NCBI GenBank assembly: GCA_036320915.1
Contig: JAXBDG010000006.1
Coordinates: forward strand, 2,757,761 to 2,821,760
Source: Linnemannia elongata
Lineage: Eukaryota; Mortierellomycota; Mortierellomycetes; Mortierellales; Mortierellaceae
Length of the DNA: 64,000 nt
Reading direction: 5' to 3'
Shown piece after piece: positions 39,198 to 50,605 of this stretch (positions are counted from its first letter, which is position 1; each line of letters begins with the position of its first letter). The notes below the pieces were generated by a model. It was not told where the DNA came from and made no database searches. It worked only from the letters and a program-made list of their open reading frames with translations. A program made the translations under genes and the position numbers.

Positions 39198-40383
39198 TTA
39201 GTTCCAAGGGACGCGCTGGCCGATTGAGGAGCTCTTGATGGCAAGCTGGATACCACGGATCACCCATGCTGCCTGCTCAGCAGTGACTGCAAGGGGCTCA
39301 GTTCCACGGATCGCATCATGAATATTGGCATAGTAATCTCCATACGCGCCCTGCTCACTGTCAACCTTGCCCTTCACATGCAACTTGACACCTTCGATAT
39401 CCATCAGTGTGTCAATATCGCCCCAGCTATGTTCGTTCTCAAAGCCATACGCGCCATCATTAGGGGTCAATCCATCCTTCAACTGGCCCTCCTGAACATC
39501 CAGACCGTGCTTGACATACGATCCGTTCATGCCCGTGACACGGAATCGAGGCGTGGGAATTCTGGCCAGCATGCCTGCGCCCAATGTGCAGCGGAGACCG
39601 TCCTTGTAGTCGAGGTGGACCAAGAACTGGTCATCAACCGTCGACGACTCGAGCTGACGCTGGTTCGAGACATGTGCAGTGACAAACTCGGGCTCACCAA
39701 AAAGAACCAAAGCTTGATCCAACAAGTGCGAGCAAAGATCATACAATACTCCACTGCCCTCCTCAACACGACCCGTCTCTCTCCAGCCGTCCTTGCTAAA
39801 GTTACGGAACCGGTCGAAGCGCGATTCAAAGCTGACGATCCTGCCGAGAGTAGACTTCTGGGTTTGGACAAGCTTCTGAACGGTAAGGAAATCAGCATCC
39901 CAACGTCTGTTGTGGAAGACAGAGAGGACGAGCGACTTTTGTTTGGCGAGCTTGGCGAGTTCGATGCCCTGTTCAAAGGTGACGGTGAAGGGCTTCTCGA
40001 CAACGACGTGTTTGCCGGCCTCAAGGGCTTCGCGGGTGAGGTCGTAGTGGAGGGTGTTGGGGGTGGTGATGACGACAAGGTCGATCAAGGGGACCTTGAG
40101 GAGGTCACTGTGGGACTGGAAGACAGCAGCCTTGGGATATTTTGATGAAAGCTTCAGGTTGGAACCTGACCGGTTCACAAACGCGGCCAAGTGAAGTCCC
40201 TTTGTCGAAGAGATTAATGGTGCATGGAAAACTATCAGATATAATGGTCAGAGGAATCGTAAGAATTGGTGTCTCTCGTGCTTCTAGTTATTATTATTGA
40301 ATTCTGTATAAGCAGTAAGATTTACCTTGTGCGCTCATGCCAAAGCCAATGACACCAACGTTGATGGGGGTTGAATCCGACAT
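39198..40383 (-). CDS. Gfo/Idh/MocA family NAD(P)-dependent oxidoreductase
   Basis: A tiny first exon at 40383-40326 encodes MSDSTPINVGVIGFGMSAQ and joins in phase to 40231-39198 across a 94-nt intron, giving 363 residues. Exon 1 carries the Rossmann glycine motif GFGMSAQ, and exon 2 continues VFHAPLISSTKGLHLAAFVN. The family motif EKPFT (VVVEKPFTVTFEQG) holds the catalytic Lys region, followed by the C-terminal GSGVLYDLCSHLLDQALVLFG block. These enzymes oxidise or reduce sugars, inositols or related polyols. The substrate cannot be told from sequence. Without the first exon the protein would lack its nucleotide-binding start, so the small exon is important. Confidence 0.88.
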
Positions 40384-41629
40384 TTGTAATGGGAGTGTTG
40401 TTGTTGGTATGGGAGAGGAGTAAGAGGTACGTTTGTGTAGGAGGCGAAGGTGTGCGTGAGAAAAGAAAAGAAAGGAGAAAAGATGAGAGGTCTCCCCTTT
40501 TAACCATGAATCGATGACGACTAGATTTGACCTCTGCCTTTGGACGCATTGATGAATTGAGTCGCCAACAAATACGGTAGTGTTGCATAACGCCTGTTGG
40601 GGTTGAGGGTGGCAAGATGCACGCGGGGTAAAGTAGTACTAGGTAGAACAGTAGTAAGTTTCAATTTGGGTTGGGAACTGGCTATCGCGATAAGAGGAAT
40701 GAGTGTACTGCGAAGCATGGATATTCACATAGCTGACAAATGGAGCACTCTTAAGTTTTTTCTTATCGGAGAAGTAGGCGGTTGTGTGAACGAATGTTGA
40801 ACTCCAATTCGAACCACGGACTCATCTTGACAGTACTAGAACCGCGCAGCAGCAAAGTTCATTGAAAAAGGGCTTTAAGGTGTGGGATACTACGCCATTG
40901 CTATAGAATGATCATCCTAGGTAAATGTGATCAGGAATGAACAAGAACGCGTCGACTAGACAAGGAAGGAGATATCAATGGGTATACCCTGCATCCGGAA
41001 GGGAAAAAGGTGGCGATAGCCATAGCCGACAGCTGTGAGTGAGGTAAGGCGGTGAGAGCCCTGTTCTGTGCTGGTGGTCGTTATTGTTGCCATCGGAAGA
41101 AGTGGAAGAGATTTTATCCGGTCCGGAGGCGAGTAGTTGCTCTGGTACCTTGTTTTGAGGTATGATGGTTGCTGTTAAAGGGCAATTGGGTATGACGAAG
41201 TAGTTGAGAATGAAGCAATTGACAGCTGTGGGATACCATGGGATGGATGATATCAACAGGCAAAGGATGCCATCGTTGTATGAGAGAGTGTAGCAGGCTG
41301 TTGTTGCCTTTTATCCGTCATTTACCTCGACAATTGACGACCTGAAAGCGGAAAACAAAATAATCAAATAAACTGGATTTGGATTTCTATGTGTCCCAAG
41401 CTCGTGTAAAATCAATACGACCATCACTCCCCTTGGGCTGCGCTTGAACGCCGTCTCCTCTCTCTGCGAGCCCGACTATTTCTACTTTCCTTTTCTCTTT
41501 TCTCTTTTCTCTTTTTTCTTTTCCTTCCTTCATTCCTTCTTTCTTTCCTACCTCACTCTAACCCTCTCACTTCCTACTCTTCTCATCCTCTCATCTCTCT
41601 TGTCCGTCAAGCAGCCAAGCAGGAATCAT
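40384..41629. other. Divergent promoter region, oxidoreductase and PER1
   Basis: About 1.25 kb with no supported gene. The PER1 side (41460-41610) is a nearly pure pyrimidine leader of TTTTCTCT and CCTTCATT repeats. The middle is AT-rich with no recognisable RNA gene or conserved frame. Confidence 0.5.
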
Positions 41630-42703
41630 ATGGCATCACATACCCGGGAACAACAATCACATGGGCAGGAACACGAACGCGAGATGACATCAACAACAAC
41701 ATCATCAACAACTGGAAGAAGATCCCGTGTCATAAAGACACTCGGGGCCATCACCCTCACAGTCGCATTCATGGCATGCTGCGCGTCACTCGCTTTCGCC
41801 TCATCCGGGGACCGCCAGCAAGAATACATCTCCTGCGTCAACAAGTGCGACTCGGAAACGTGCTTAAAGGAGGAACAACTCGAACCACTGGACCTATCGC
41901 TGCGACTAACCAAGTGGACATGCATTGACAACTGCAAATACCTTTGCATGCACTCCATCACCAATAACGCCATCGAACAGAACTTGCCCGTCCACCAATA
42001 CCACGGCAAGTGGCCCTTCCACCGCTTTCTCGGCATGCAGGAACCCGCCTCAGTCCTCTTCTCCCTCCTCAACGGATACATGCACGTCCTCGCCTGGCCC
42101 CGCCTCAAACGCGTCATCCCAGAAAACTATTACATGCGACCCTTCTACCTCGGATACGCCATCGTCGGCATTAACACTTGGCTCTGGTCTGCCGTCTACC
42201 ACTCGCGCGACTGGCCCAGCACAGAGAAGCTCGACTACTTTTCCGCCGGAACTGCCATCATGTACGGACTCTTTTACACTGTCATCCGCGTTACTCGCAT
42301 GGTCAACATTCGGTCTCAGCTCGTCTGGGGTGTCGTCTGTCTAGTCCCGCTCCTGCTCCACATTGGATATTTGACCTTTGTCCACTTTGACTATGGATAC
42401 AACATGGCGGCGACAGCAACCATCGGTGGTATTCACAACCTGTGGTGGATCTGCTGGAGCATCATGAACTGGCGAGAGAGACCCTATGCCTGGGAACCCA
42501 CTGTCTCTGCTATTTTGATTACCTCGGCCATGTGTCTCGAGATTCTGGACTTTGCGCCTCTTTGGGGTATTCTGGATGCCCATTCCCTGTGGCACGCTGC
42601 TACGATCCCTTTGGTTCCTATCTGGTACCGCTTCCTCCTCAAGGACACCGAATGGGAAGTCCGCAACATGAAAGGCGTCCTTCGCACCTCCCATCGCGAC
42701 TAG
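41630..42703 (+). CDS. PER1: PER1-like GPI-remodelling protein (PGAP3 homologue)
   Basis: A single-exon gene of 357 residues. The ATG at 41630 was chosen; the frame is open further upstream, but that part is the translated pyrimidine leader. A hydrophilic Thr/Ser-rich start precedes a signal-anchor helix (about 33-55). A Cys-rich lumenal segment then reads SCVNKCDSETCLK...WTCIDNCKYLCMHSIT. FHRFLGMQEPASVLFSLLNG and SAVYHSRDWPSTEKLDYFSA are hallmark Per1 blocks, with the conserved His and Asp residues expected in this CREST-superfamily hydrolase. A later lumenal or membrane His is at DAHSLWHAATIP. About seven TM helices are visible. Per1/PGAP3 removes the sn-2 acyl chain of GPI anchors in the ER (fungi) or Golgi (animals). 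Confidence 0.95.
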   Translation: MASHTREQQSHGQEHEREMTSTTTSSTTGRRSRVIKTLGAITLTVAFMACCASLAFASSGDRQQEYISCVNKCDSETCLKEEQLEPLDLSLRLTKWTCIDNCKYLCMHSITNNAIEQNLPVHQYHGKWPFHRFLGMQEPASVLFSLLNGYMHVLAWPRLKRVIPENYYMRPFYLGYAIVGINTWLWSAVYHSRDWPSTEKLDYFSAGTAIMYGLFYTVIRVTRMVNIRSQLVWGVVCLVPLLLHIGYLTFVHFDYGYNMAATATIGGIHNLWWICWSIMNWRERPYAWEPTVSAILITSAMCLEILDFAPLWGILDAHSLWHAATIPLVPIWYRFLLKDTEWEVRNMKGVLRTSHRD

Positions 42704-43349
42704 GTCCTTTTCCTTTTTCGATTGTCAGGAAGAGACTCTTTTTTTAAAAACAATGGAAAATATATCATTTACGCGATTCACTTTTGGTCGTTGTTTTCAA
42801 GCCTTTTGTCTTTCTATAGCAAACGCAAGTGCAATGGAGGAGAAGCGGGATTGAGGGAAAGAAAGAAAAAGAAAAAGAGGAAGAACACGGAAACGAAGAA
42901 GAATAGGAAGAAGAAAAGGCAGGCACGAAGGAAAGGAGGTAGAAGAAGAAGACGGACGACAAGAAGGAAAAAAAAATCATTTTTATGATCTATTTGACTC
43001 GATCTCTGTCTGTGGTTTACCTCCTATCCACATAAAAATAACAGCATGTAGGGCAACTGTCTTCTTTGATGTTGTCCCGAACTCTCTGTGTTCTTTACAT
43101 CACACCTGGAAAAGGTCAATTGAAAAAGAAAAGCTGCGACAATAGTGTGCACCGGCATCATTGGCGTCATCGTCATTGTTCCTTCTCTAGAGTCCATAAG
43201 AGTCCTAGTCCAGTCAATCACTGATTGATTGACCGGCTATGTACAGTTAGTAGCACCTTAATGAACAAGAAGAAACTGAACCAAAAGAGACGGAGCACCA
43301 ATTTGACATGACATGACGACACTTAACTTGAGACGATGACGCCCTGAAG

Positions 43350-43388
<39 letters not shown>

Positions 43389-44605
43389 GGAGCCCGTTCT
43401 TGTTTGTCTTCAGCCCTTTGAAGGATCCTGTTCCTAAGCTTCTTTCTGTTTTCGTTGGGGTGGGAGAAAAGAACGAGATTTCCTTTTTTGCGCGCACCTG
43501 CACCTTTTTGCTTATGAGTAAGAGACACACACATAGGCATGGGCGCACATTGGTGGCATTTATGCCAACTCCTTTTATTATTATCATCATTGTTATTATT
43601 TTCCTCTTACCCCTTGTCCACGGACACGCAACGAATAACAATGTGGAAAGCTCTTCCTGTCCTCTGTCCCTGTCTTTATCCCCCTGTTCCCTGCTGTTGC
43701 TGTTGGGAATAATACCTGCTGCAATTGCAACCCACAGACACATGCTATGTCCTTACGATCAATTGATAAACAATAACAGACAACAGACAACAGACAACAG
43801 ACAGCAGACAACAAACAAACAAAAGAGAAAAAGAATGACTTCCATTAAGAGAAAGGATTACGCCTGGACCAAGACGGGGATGGGATAGGATGGGATGGAG
43901 TGAATCGCCGCACTTGCTCACTTGTTTTTTTTTGCTTTCTTTATTTTCGCAGGAATACAGTACCTTTTTGTTCACAGTCTGTTCTCATAGATGTTTTTCA
44001 TTCACCGACTGTAAGGCAACAACCTTTGGAAGGTGGTTGGTCCGTTTTGGTTCATTCGTTCGTACCTTGGATATATATCGCTTGCTCCCTTTCACCTTTG
44101 TTCCCTCTCTTCCTTTGCTCCCTTGCCCGCAGCATGGTTCCCCCCTTCCCAAGCTGAGGCAATGCGAGTCCTGTCTGTCTGTGTCTCTCTCTCTCTCTCT
44201 CTGTCTGTGAATGAATCATGATTTGATTTGATCCATGAAAATAAAAAAAAATAAAATAAAAAAGCGCTTCCCTGTTTGGTGTGGATCGTTTTTCTTTCAT
44301 TCCCTTTGTCTCTCTTTTATTCTTTTTTTTTCTTTTGTTCAGCTGTTCCTTCTCTTTTCTTTTCTTCCCCTCTTTGTTCCCCCATCCATTCTTCCTTCCT
44401 TCCTTCCTTCCTTCTTTCCTACTCCCCCTTCCCCCTGTCAAAACGTCGCACCCAGTTCCCCTTGAACTCACTCCCCCCTCTTCCTTCTCTTCTATTACTC
44501 TCTTCGCCTTGCCCCCCGCAACGGCCTCTCTCTTTCTCTCTCCCTTGTCCTCATAACCACACAAATACACTTCAACACAATTAAATAGAAGAGAGATCAC
44601 TCCAA
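42704..44605. other. Intergenic region between PER1 and the AVT3-like gene
   Basis: About 1.9 kb without a supported gene. It contains a GAAGAA-rich stretch (42855-42980), 35 A at 43350-43384, a (CAACAGA)n repeat near 43775-43810, a (CT)n repeat near 44186-44206, and then the CT-rich leader of the next gene (44290-44540). Open frames are short and low-complexity. Confidence 0.6.
43350..43384. repeat. poly(A) tract, 35 nt
   Basis: An uninterrupted A run in intergenic DNA, flanked by GCCCTGAAG and GTAAGG. No retroelement body or duplicated flank was recognised. Confidence 0.95.
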
Positions 44606-46667
44606 ATGTCATCCACACCAAAGTCAATCAACAGACTCGCCCCAGAGAGAAGACCTTCTCAGGACGTCATCTCATCATCGCCCCATCGTGAAGCTACAAA
44701 CCGTCTTCTCTCCTCCTCCCCTTCCATCCCCCCATTCTTTGCCAGACCCGCTTCACGTCAAAGCAACAACAGCGGAGGTGGCAGTGGTAGTGGTAACAAC
44801 GCCAGTCAGACCCCAACCTCCTCCTGGAGATCCCCCTCTACCCTCCAAAACTACCGTTCAGACGACGTTGCTGGTGATACTTCCAGCAACAACTATAACA
44901 TCAACAACAACAACAACAACAGGTCAGGACTTGACAGCAGCAGCAACAGCATCCACGGCAGCTACGCCGGAAGCAATTCTGGCTATCTTGACAGCATGAA
45001 CGCCGTCGTCGATATCCCCGCCGATGAAGCCTCCAAGGTTGTCAAGAAGCATCTCGTCCTCAACTCGGCCTCCCGTGACAGTTTTGACTCTGACCGCAAC
45101 GACAACGTTGGCGGACCCTCCTCGAGTTCGAATGGAAACAACAACAACAACAGTAACAACAACGATGGCACCGGATCAGGAGATGTCGTCGACTACACCA
45201 CCGCCTTTAAACTTCCTGGAGGCGCCATCACTCGTGATGTCTACAAGTGGCAGGCCGATCAGGAAAATGAGCAAAACCGAAGAGGTAATTCATAGGCCGT
45301 TTTTCTTTTTGTTCCTTCTTCTTTTTGTTCCCTTCCCTCTTTGTTCTTTATTTTGTTGAGTGAGATGGATGTGTCTATACTCTGCCAGTCATTTGGAACT
45401 ATAGGAGCTATTAGAAACGTATGGACTTTAGGCTTATTGGAACTATTTACAACTATTGGAACTATTACACCTATTGGAACGGAAAACCGGTATTGGTCAT
45501 ATGGAGTTTGATCAGAAGAAATGATAGACTAACGAAACTTGCTGCAAAAAATGAATAGGACGATCGCGCTCATTCCATCTCCCAAGACCCGTGGAGCCAT
45601 CGATGTCGACATTGAAGCAGCCCGGTGGAATGCGTAGATACCACATGATCATGAAGGCAGAGGCACATGGACGCCAGGCAAACGTTTTTACAAAGAGTTT
45701 TATCGACTTCTTGGCCATGTACGGTCATTTCGCCGGAGAGGATCTCGATGACGAGGAAGGTGGCGACTTTGAGCCAGCTGTGTACGACGAAGAGGAAGGC
45801 GAGGGCGAGGGCGAGGGATCAGGATCATCCAGGACCGAAGCGACTCCCTTGATTCCAAAGGCTCAGCAAGCGCCACAGGGCGATGCCACACCCGCTAAGG
45901 CTGTCTTCTTGCTCCTCAAGTCCTTTGTCGGAACCGGAATCATGTTCTTGCCCAAGGCGTAAGTTGATTCACTCTGTCGTTCTTGATCTAGATGTACACA
46001 TTTTGACCTTGTGGCCGATCTTATTATTTTCTTTCTTTATTTCCAACGACAATGATTGGGTTGATGTCATCTCTCTTTTACTTTTCATCATCTCTTATGA
46101 ACATATCTATTAACATCTTTTTTTTTTTTTTTCTTTTTTTTTTCAACTTGAAACGATTAGGTTCAACAACGGCGGTATCTTGTTCTCATCAGTGTTCTTG
46201 GTAGCCATTGCCGCCATCTCCCTCTTCTCTTTCCTGCTCTTGGTCGAGTCCCGTCAGGTGGTGCCTGCTTCCTTTGGTGACATTGGAGGACATCTCTATG
46301 GACCCGCTATGCGTCTCTCTGTCCTTTTTGCCATCGCTATCTCTCAGATTGGGTTCGTTTGTGCCTACATGAGCTTCGTCGCCACCAACCTCGAGGCCCT
46401 CGCCCGCAACGTGCTCGATGCCTCTGAGATGTATCCCTCCTACGTCTTTGTCCTCATCCAGCTCGTCGTCTTTATCCCTCTCGCTCTGGTAAAGGACCCT
46501 CCTTGTCTGTCTTTTTCTTTTTGTTCTGTTGCAACCTTCATTCAGCGGATAATTAATTCTCTTTCCATTTTTCATTTAGATCCGCAACATTGCCCGCCTT
46601 TCCTTCACCGCTGTCGTTGCCGATGTCTTCATCTGCTTTGGTCTCGTTTACTTGTACTACTTTGATG

Positions 46668-46710
<43 letters not shown>

Positions 46711-47681
46711 CTAGACTTGGAAAGGCCAATGAACGACGTTTGCTTTGGTTTGATCATCGCCTAACGCCACCAATTATTGACTATCTTAGATCTTCACCTT
46801 GGCTACCAATGGCCTCAGCGATGTTGTCCTCTTTAACCCCAAGGACTTTGCTCTATTCATCGGAACTGCTGGTACGCTATCAGGATCATTTGCAGGGTCA
46901 GTTCACGACTGAAAGATAGTTTTTCGATTTTTCGTGTTGCTAACCTTACATACTCTCTTTATGCTAATAGTGTTTACATTCGAGGGTATTGGGTTGATTA
47001 TCCCCATCACAGAGTCGATGAAGGAACCTGAAAAGTTCCCCAAGGTGTTGACAGGAGTTATGATCGGTATCACTGTCCTCTTCACCTCCCTCGGCGCTCT
47101 GTCCTATGCCACATTTGGATCCAAGACTCAGACGGTCATTCTCTTGAACTTGCCTCAGCAGAGCCATCTGGTCCAGTCTGTCCAGGCATTGTACTCAATC
47201 GCTATCATGCTCTCGATCCCCCTTCAACTCTTCCCTGCCATCCGTATCATGGAGAACGGACTGTTCACTCGCTCAGGCAAGTACAACATGCTTGTCAAGT
47301 GGCAAAAGAACTTTTTCCGAATCCTCTCCCTCTTTGCCTGCGCAGCCATTGCCATCTGGGCCGGAGAGGACCTCGACAAGTTTGTCTCCATCGTCGGTTC
47401 CGTTGCTTGTAAGTATCATTCTTTGTTTTTTTGCCTTTGCCCTTTCATTAGAGTTGTGATTCTTTTCCTCTTCGAATGTACTAAGAATCTGTCATTGTTC
47501 TGAATGTTGTGTAGGTATCCCATTGGCATATATCTTCCCAGCCATGTTCCATTACAAGACTCACCCTAACCCCAAGACGCGCATCTTGGATGTACTCCTG
47601 TGCGCCTTTGGAGTCATTACTATGGTCTACACCACTGGTAACACTGTCTACGAGTGGATCAAGCCCGATGAGAAGCCTTAA
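44606..47681 (+). CDS. Avt3-like vacuolar amino acid transporter (AAAP family), 7 exons
   Basis: Exons 44606-45284, 45559-45958, 46161-46488, 46580-46666, 46790-46871, 46971-47408, 47515-47681 join in frame to 726 residues. A long disordered N-terminus (about 1-225) is rich in Ser and Asn with NNNNN tracts. QPGGMRR and HGRQANVFTKSFIDFLAMYGHFAGEDL follow, typical of the fungal Avt3/Avt4 group. The membrane domain begins LLLKSFVGTGIMFLPKAFNN, the first TM hairpin of the amino acid/auxin permease fold, with about eleven TM helices to the end. Members export neutral amino acids from the vacuole during starvation. Intron 4 (46667-46789) contains a CT microsatellite of about 36 nt just after the donor. 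Confidence 0.9.
46672..46708 (+). repeat. (CT)n microsatellite in an intron
   Basis: About 18 CT units directly after the GTATGT donor of intron 4 of the AVT3-like gene. In the RNA this forms a long polypyrimidine tract near the 5' splice site, away from the branch site. Confidence 0.9.
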
Positions 47682-48367
47682 GTAGAAATGAATAGACAGA
47701 TAGACCAGCCCCTGCTGCTTCGCATCTAGGTTTAACCGCTACTTGTTTTCCACTATGCACCACCTCACTCCTACAGCCCAACTGTTTCCTCTGCACGCTT
47801 TTGTTTTCGTTACTACTTTGCTCACTTGTACACATGCTTTTGTTTTCCTTTATCGAAACTCATAAACACAACCAACAAAAAAACGACAAAGCTATTTATT
47901 TCCTTTTTCGACCGAGGAGGATCCAGGGGCACCGTCGGGACCTCTCTTCGCATCCCTTCGCATCCCCTCTGTGTCCCTTTGCATCATTTTACGCCTCCTT
48001 TCTCATTGACGTCTTCACTTTCTTGGCAAAAGCTATCCAATCGCCGCTTTATTGCTCTAATCCATTCTGTACAGCAACATGTCCAAAGAACTAAAAAACA
48101 TAAATAGCGGCCCATCCCCCCCCTTTTTTTTTCCTCACGGCATTTCATTTTCCCTCCACTCTCATTATTTATTGCCTTCCCTCTCCCCTCATAGACTCTT
48201 CAGATTATTTTGTCTTCAGCTTGTTTTGTCTTCATCATCTTCGTACTCCCAACATCCCTCATTCCTCACTTACACCACTTGCATCACCAGTCAGCCCTTT
48301 ACCCCTTCGCCCCCCTCACTCCACTCTTTTCCGTCCTACTCTCTCTCCGCTCTTTTCCTGTTTTAAA
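47682..48367. other. Intergenic between AVT3-like and the Apd1/Aim32-like gene
   Basis: About 690 bp without a supported gene. It ends in a CT-rich leader (48110-48360) before the next start codon. Confidence 0.5.
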
Positions 48368-49411
48368 ATGAATTATATGCAAAAGTTGTTTCTCACGGCA
48401 AAACGCGTGGCGATTGGCGGCGCAGAGGTCGACGTTGATGCACCGCCCTTTGTGGGTCTCTCCGACTGCAGCGCATGTCCGAACCCCTGTGACGATGACG
48501 ACCACCCACACTACCCTTCTTACCTCAAGATCAATCAGACCATGCCGCTGCTCCATTCAGTCAAGCCCTACGAACGACACGTCCTCATCTCGACCGGCAA
48601 AGAGGATTGGGAGGGTCACATCGACAGCGACAAGTCCTCCCTCGCCTTTTATCTCCAAAACGCCATTGACAAGGGCCAGCAGCGTCTCCGGGATTCTGAC
48701 AATGGCCAGTCGGTTTACAGGATCGTCTTGACTAATTCTTCAAGGATGGCGGACACTTGGGATGGGCCCGGCTGGCAGGTGGTTGTGCTGCCCGATCAGA
48801 TTGTGGTCAACAATGTTACCCCCGAGCAATGCGACGACTTTTTCGAGGCCTTCCTAGAACCGCCTTTCGAGGGTACATGGGGCCAGAGCGCCGCCGCAGG
48901 AGCCGTTACACAGGGCAAGGAAACCACAACCGCATCACAAGATGGCACTGGTAGCAACACCAACACTGGTTTGAGTGCTTCAACAGGAGTTGAACGTGGT
49001 CACTTACCCCTAAGCAGAGATGTCAAAGCGGGCAAGACGACCTTCACCGCCCACCGGTGGCAAGCCAAGGCAGCCATCATGATCTGCTCGCACAAGAAGC
49101 GCGACAAGCGCTGTGGCATCACCGCGGCGATCCTGAAAAAGGAGTTTACGCGCATCCTGCGCTCCAAGGACCTGCTGGGCGATGCCGAGGGCGATGTCGA
49201 GATTTGGCTGGTGAGCCATATTGGCGGCCACAAGTTTGCCGGCAACGTGATTGTGCACCGGGGAGGAGTCTCTGTCTGGTATGGGAGAGTGGAACCGTGT
49301 CACTCGCAGGCGATTGTAGACACGACGGTTGAGCGCGGCGAGATCATTCGCGAACTCTACCGTGGCGGTGCTAATGGCCACCTCGACGCCTATAAAGAAG
49401 TCTCCTGGTAG
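48368..49411 (+). CDS. Sucrase/ferredoxin-like protein, Apd1/Aim32 type [2Fe-2S] protein
   Basis: A single-exon gene of 347 residues. The frame is open further upstream; the ATG at 48368 (TTTTAAAATG) was chosen because the upstream part is leader. The N-terminal half has a Cys-rich DCSACPNPCDDDD, FHS-type strands and LISTGKEDWEGHID. A Gly/Ser/Thr-rich insert lies at about 178-215. The C-terminal thioredoxin-like domain has CSHKKRDKRCG (C-x8-C) and HIGGHKFAGN (H-x3-H). These are the two Cys and two His that bind the cluster in Apd1 and Aim32, the non-Rieske bis-histidinyl [2Fe-2S] proteins. Aim32 is mitochondrial and linked to redox quality control; Apd1 is cytosolic. No clear presequence is visible, so which of the two it matches is open. 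Confidence 0.88.
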   Translation: MNYMQKLFLTAKRVAIGGAEVDVDAPPFVGLSDCSACPNPCDDDDHPHYPSYLKINQTMPLLHSVKPYERHVLISTGKEDWEGHIDSDKSSLAFYLQNAIDKGQQRLRDSDNGQSVYRIVLTNSSRMADTWDGPGWQVVVLPDQIVVNNVTPEQCDDFFEAFLEPPFEGTWGQSAAAGAVTQGKETTTASQDGTGSNTNTGLSASTGVERGHLPLSRDVKAGKTTFTAHRWQAKAAIMICSHKKRDKRCGITAAILKKEFTRILRSKDLLGDAEGDVEIWLVSHIGGHKFAGNVIVHRGGVSVWYGRVEPCHSQAIVDTTVERGEIIRELYRGGANGHLDAYKEVSW

Positions 49412-49782
49412 CTTCTTCCTTTTTACGCTTTTTTAGGTCATACACATTAATTATAGTTTTGGCGATCTATCGAGTTGTGTTCATAGCAACGTGCTACTAA
49501 AAGAAGTGCAAATGTTGCCTGTGAAATTTACCCCGTTTTTTTTTTCTATTTTTTTGTTTGGATGTGGTGGTCAACATGAGAAAGCAAAGACAAGCATACC
49601 ACAACGCCTTGCTGGATGAAGCGGACGCGATCATTCTCAGCATTTTCTACTATCCCTTCGCCTCGGGATTCTGTTCACCACGGGATCTACGCCACCATGT
49701 AGATTTTTGCCAACCTCCTTACATGGCTCAGTCCTCGGTGTACCTTTCATGTTGTCCCATCCCCATCTTCTCCCGACCTTGG

Positions 49783-49790
49783 TATAAATA
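49783..49790 (+). promoter_or_regulatory. Orphan TATA box
   Basis: TATAAATA in the context CTTGGTATAAATAGATATT, more than 1.1 kb from the next start codon. It is a good match to consensus. A non-coding transcript or a distal start for the permease gene is possible but not shown. Confidence 0.35.
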
Positions 49791-50423
49791 GATATTTTAT
49801 ACCCCTGTCCCTGCTCATCAGTTTGCTACAAATCATTTCCTTTCCTGCACCTTCTCTTTCTTCTACACAATAATACCGAGCCAGTCTCCATCGCATTTAC
49901 ATAGTAACTTAAATAAGACTTTGTCATTTGTCAATACCTGCAATACTATCGAGACCCATCTCTGGTTCCCTGTTCCCTGCATCATCTGTTCCCCACACTT
50001 TCACCTGATAATGCCTTGAGGAAGTCAACCCTGCCTTATTACAGTCTAGATTCTCCACACTGGCCATGTTCTCCACCCAAAGGGACGCGATCAAAGAAAG
50101 TCACTACGAAGGATTAACTCCACTTGAATAGTGACCAAATACCATGGGTGTCATGTTTCACTTTTGTGACCAGTCAGATTTTTGTTTACAACGGTTAAAT
50201 GAAAAGTGTAACATGGGTCCATCGTTCTTGGCAAAAAAAAGCAAACAAAAAAAAAAACAAGCATGGATAGCACCAAAAAGCTCATTAAAGGTTGTCCTCA
50301 ACGAAAAATGTGCTATCCGATGCCCAGACCTATCCTCTCCACAGCTTAACGACCAACATTCAGTAACACATATTTACATTATACAAGTCTCAAGGCCTGG
50401 GCACGCGTTTATAAATGCAGACA

Positions 50424-50520
50424 TACACTCACCCATACACAAATGTAGACACTCACCCATACACACATGCAGGCAATCACCCATACAGACATGCAAGCAC
50501 TCACCCACACAATAAAAGCA
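50424..50520. repeat. Imperfect 24-nt tandem repeat, about 4 copies
   Basis: Units of 24 nt read ACACTCACCCATACACAAAT+GTAG, ACACTCACCCATACACACAT+GCAG, GCAATCACCCATACAGACAT+GCAA and a degenerate fourth. The core CACCCATACA recurs at constant spacing. It lies about 415 bp upstream of the permease start. Confidence 0.8.
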
Positions 50521-50598
50521 GACAGATACATGTAATCACATGTACACAGACGAGCGCTCAAACAAAATACCAATCAAAGGCCAGAAACACGAAATGGA

Positions 50599-50605
50599 TA
50601 TAAAT
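50599..50605 (+). promoter_or_regulatory. TATA box, amino acid permease promoter
   Basis: TATAAAT in GGATATAAATTGTACACG, about 330 bp upstream of the permease start codon and directly before the CT-rich leader. The assignment is by position and motif only. Confidence 0.45.

Noticed and set aside
41444..41629. Upstream extension of PER1
   Set aside because: It begins with TTG and encodes Phe/Ser/Leu from the CT-rich leader. The ATG at 41630 precedes the signal anchor.
42722..42988. Lys/Arg-rich plus-strand frame after PER1
   Set aside because: It is a translation of a GAAGAA-rich repeat in the 3' region with no protein-like complexity.
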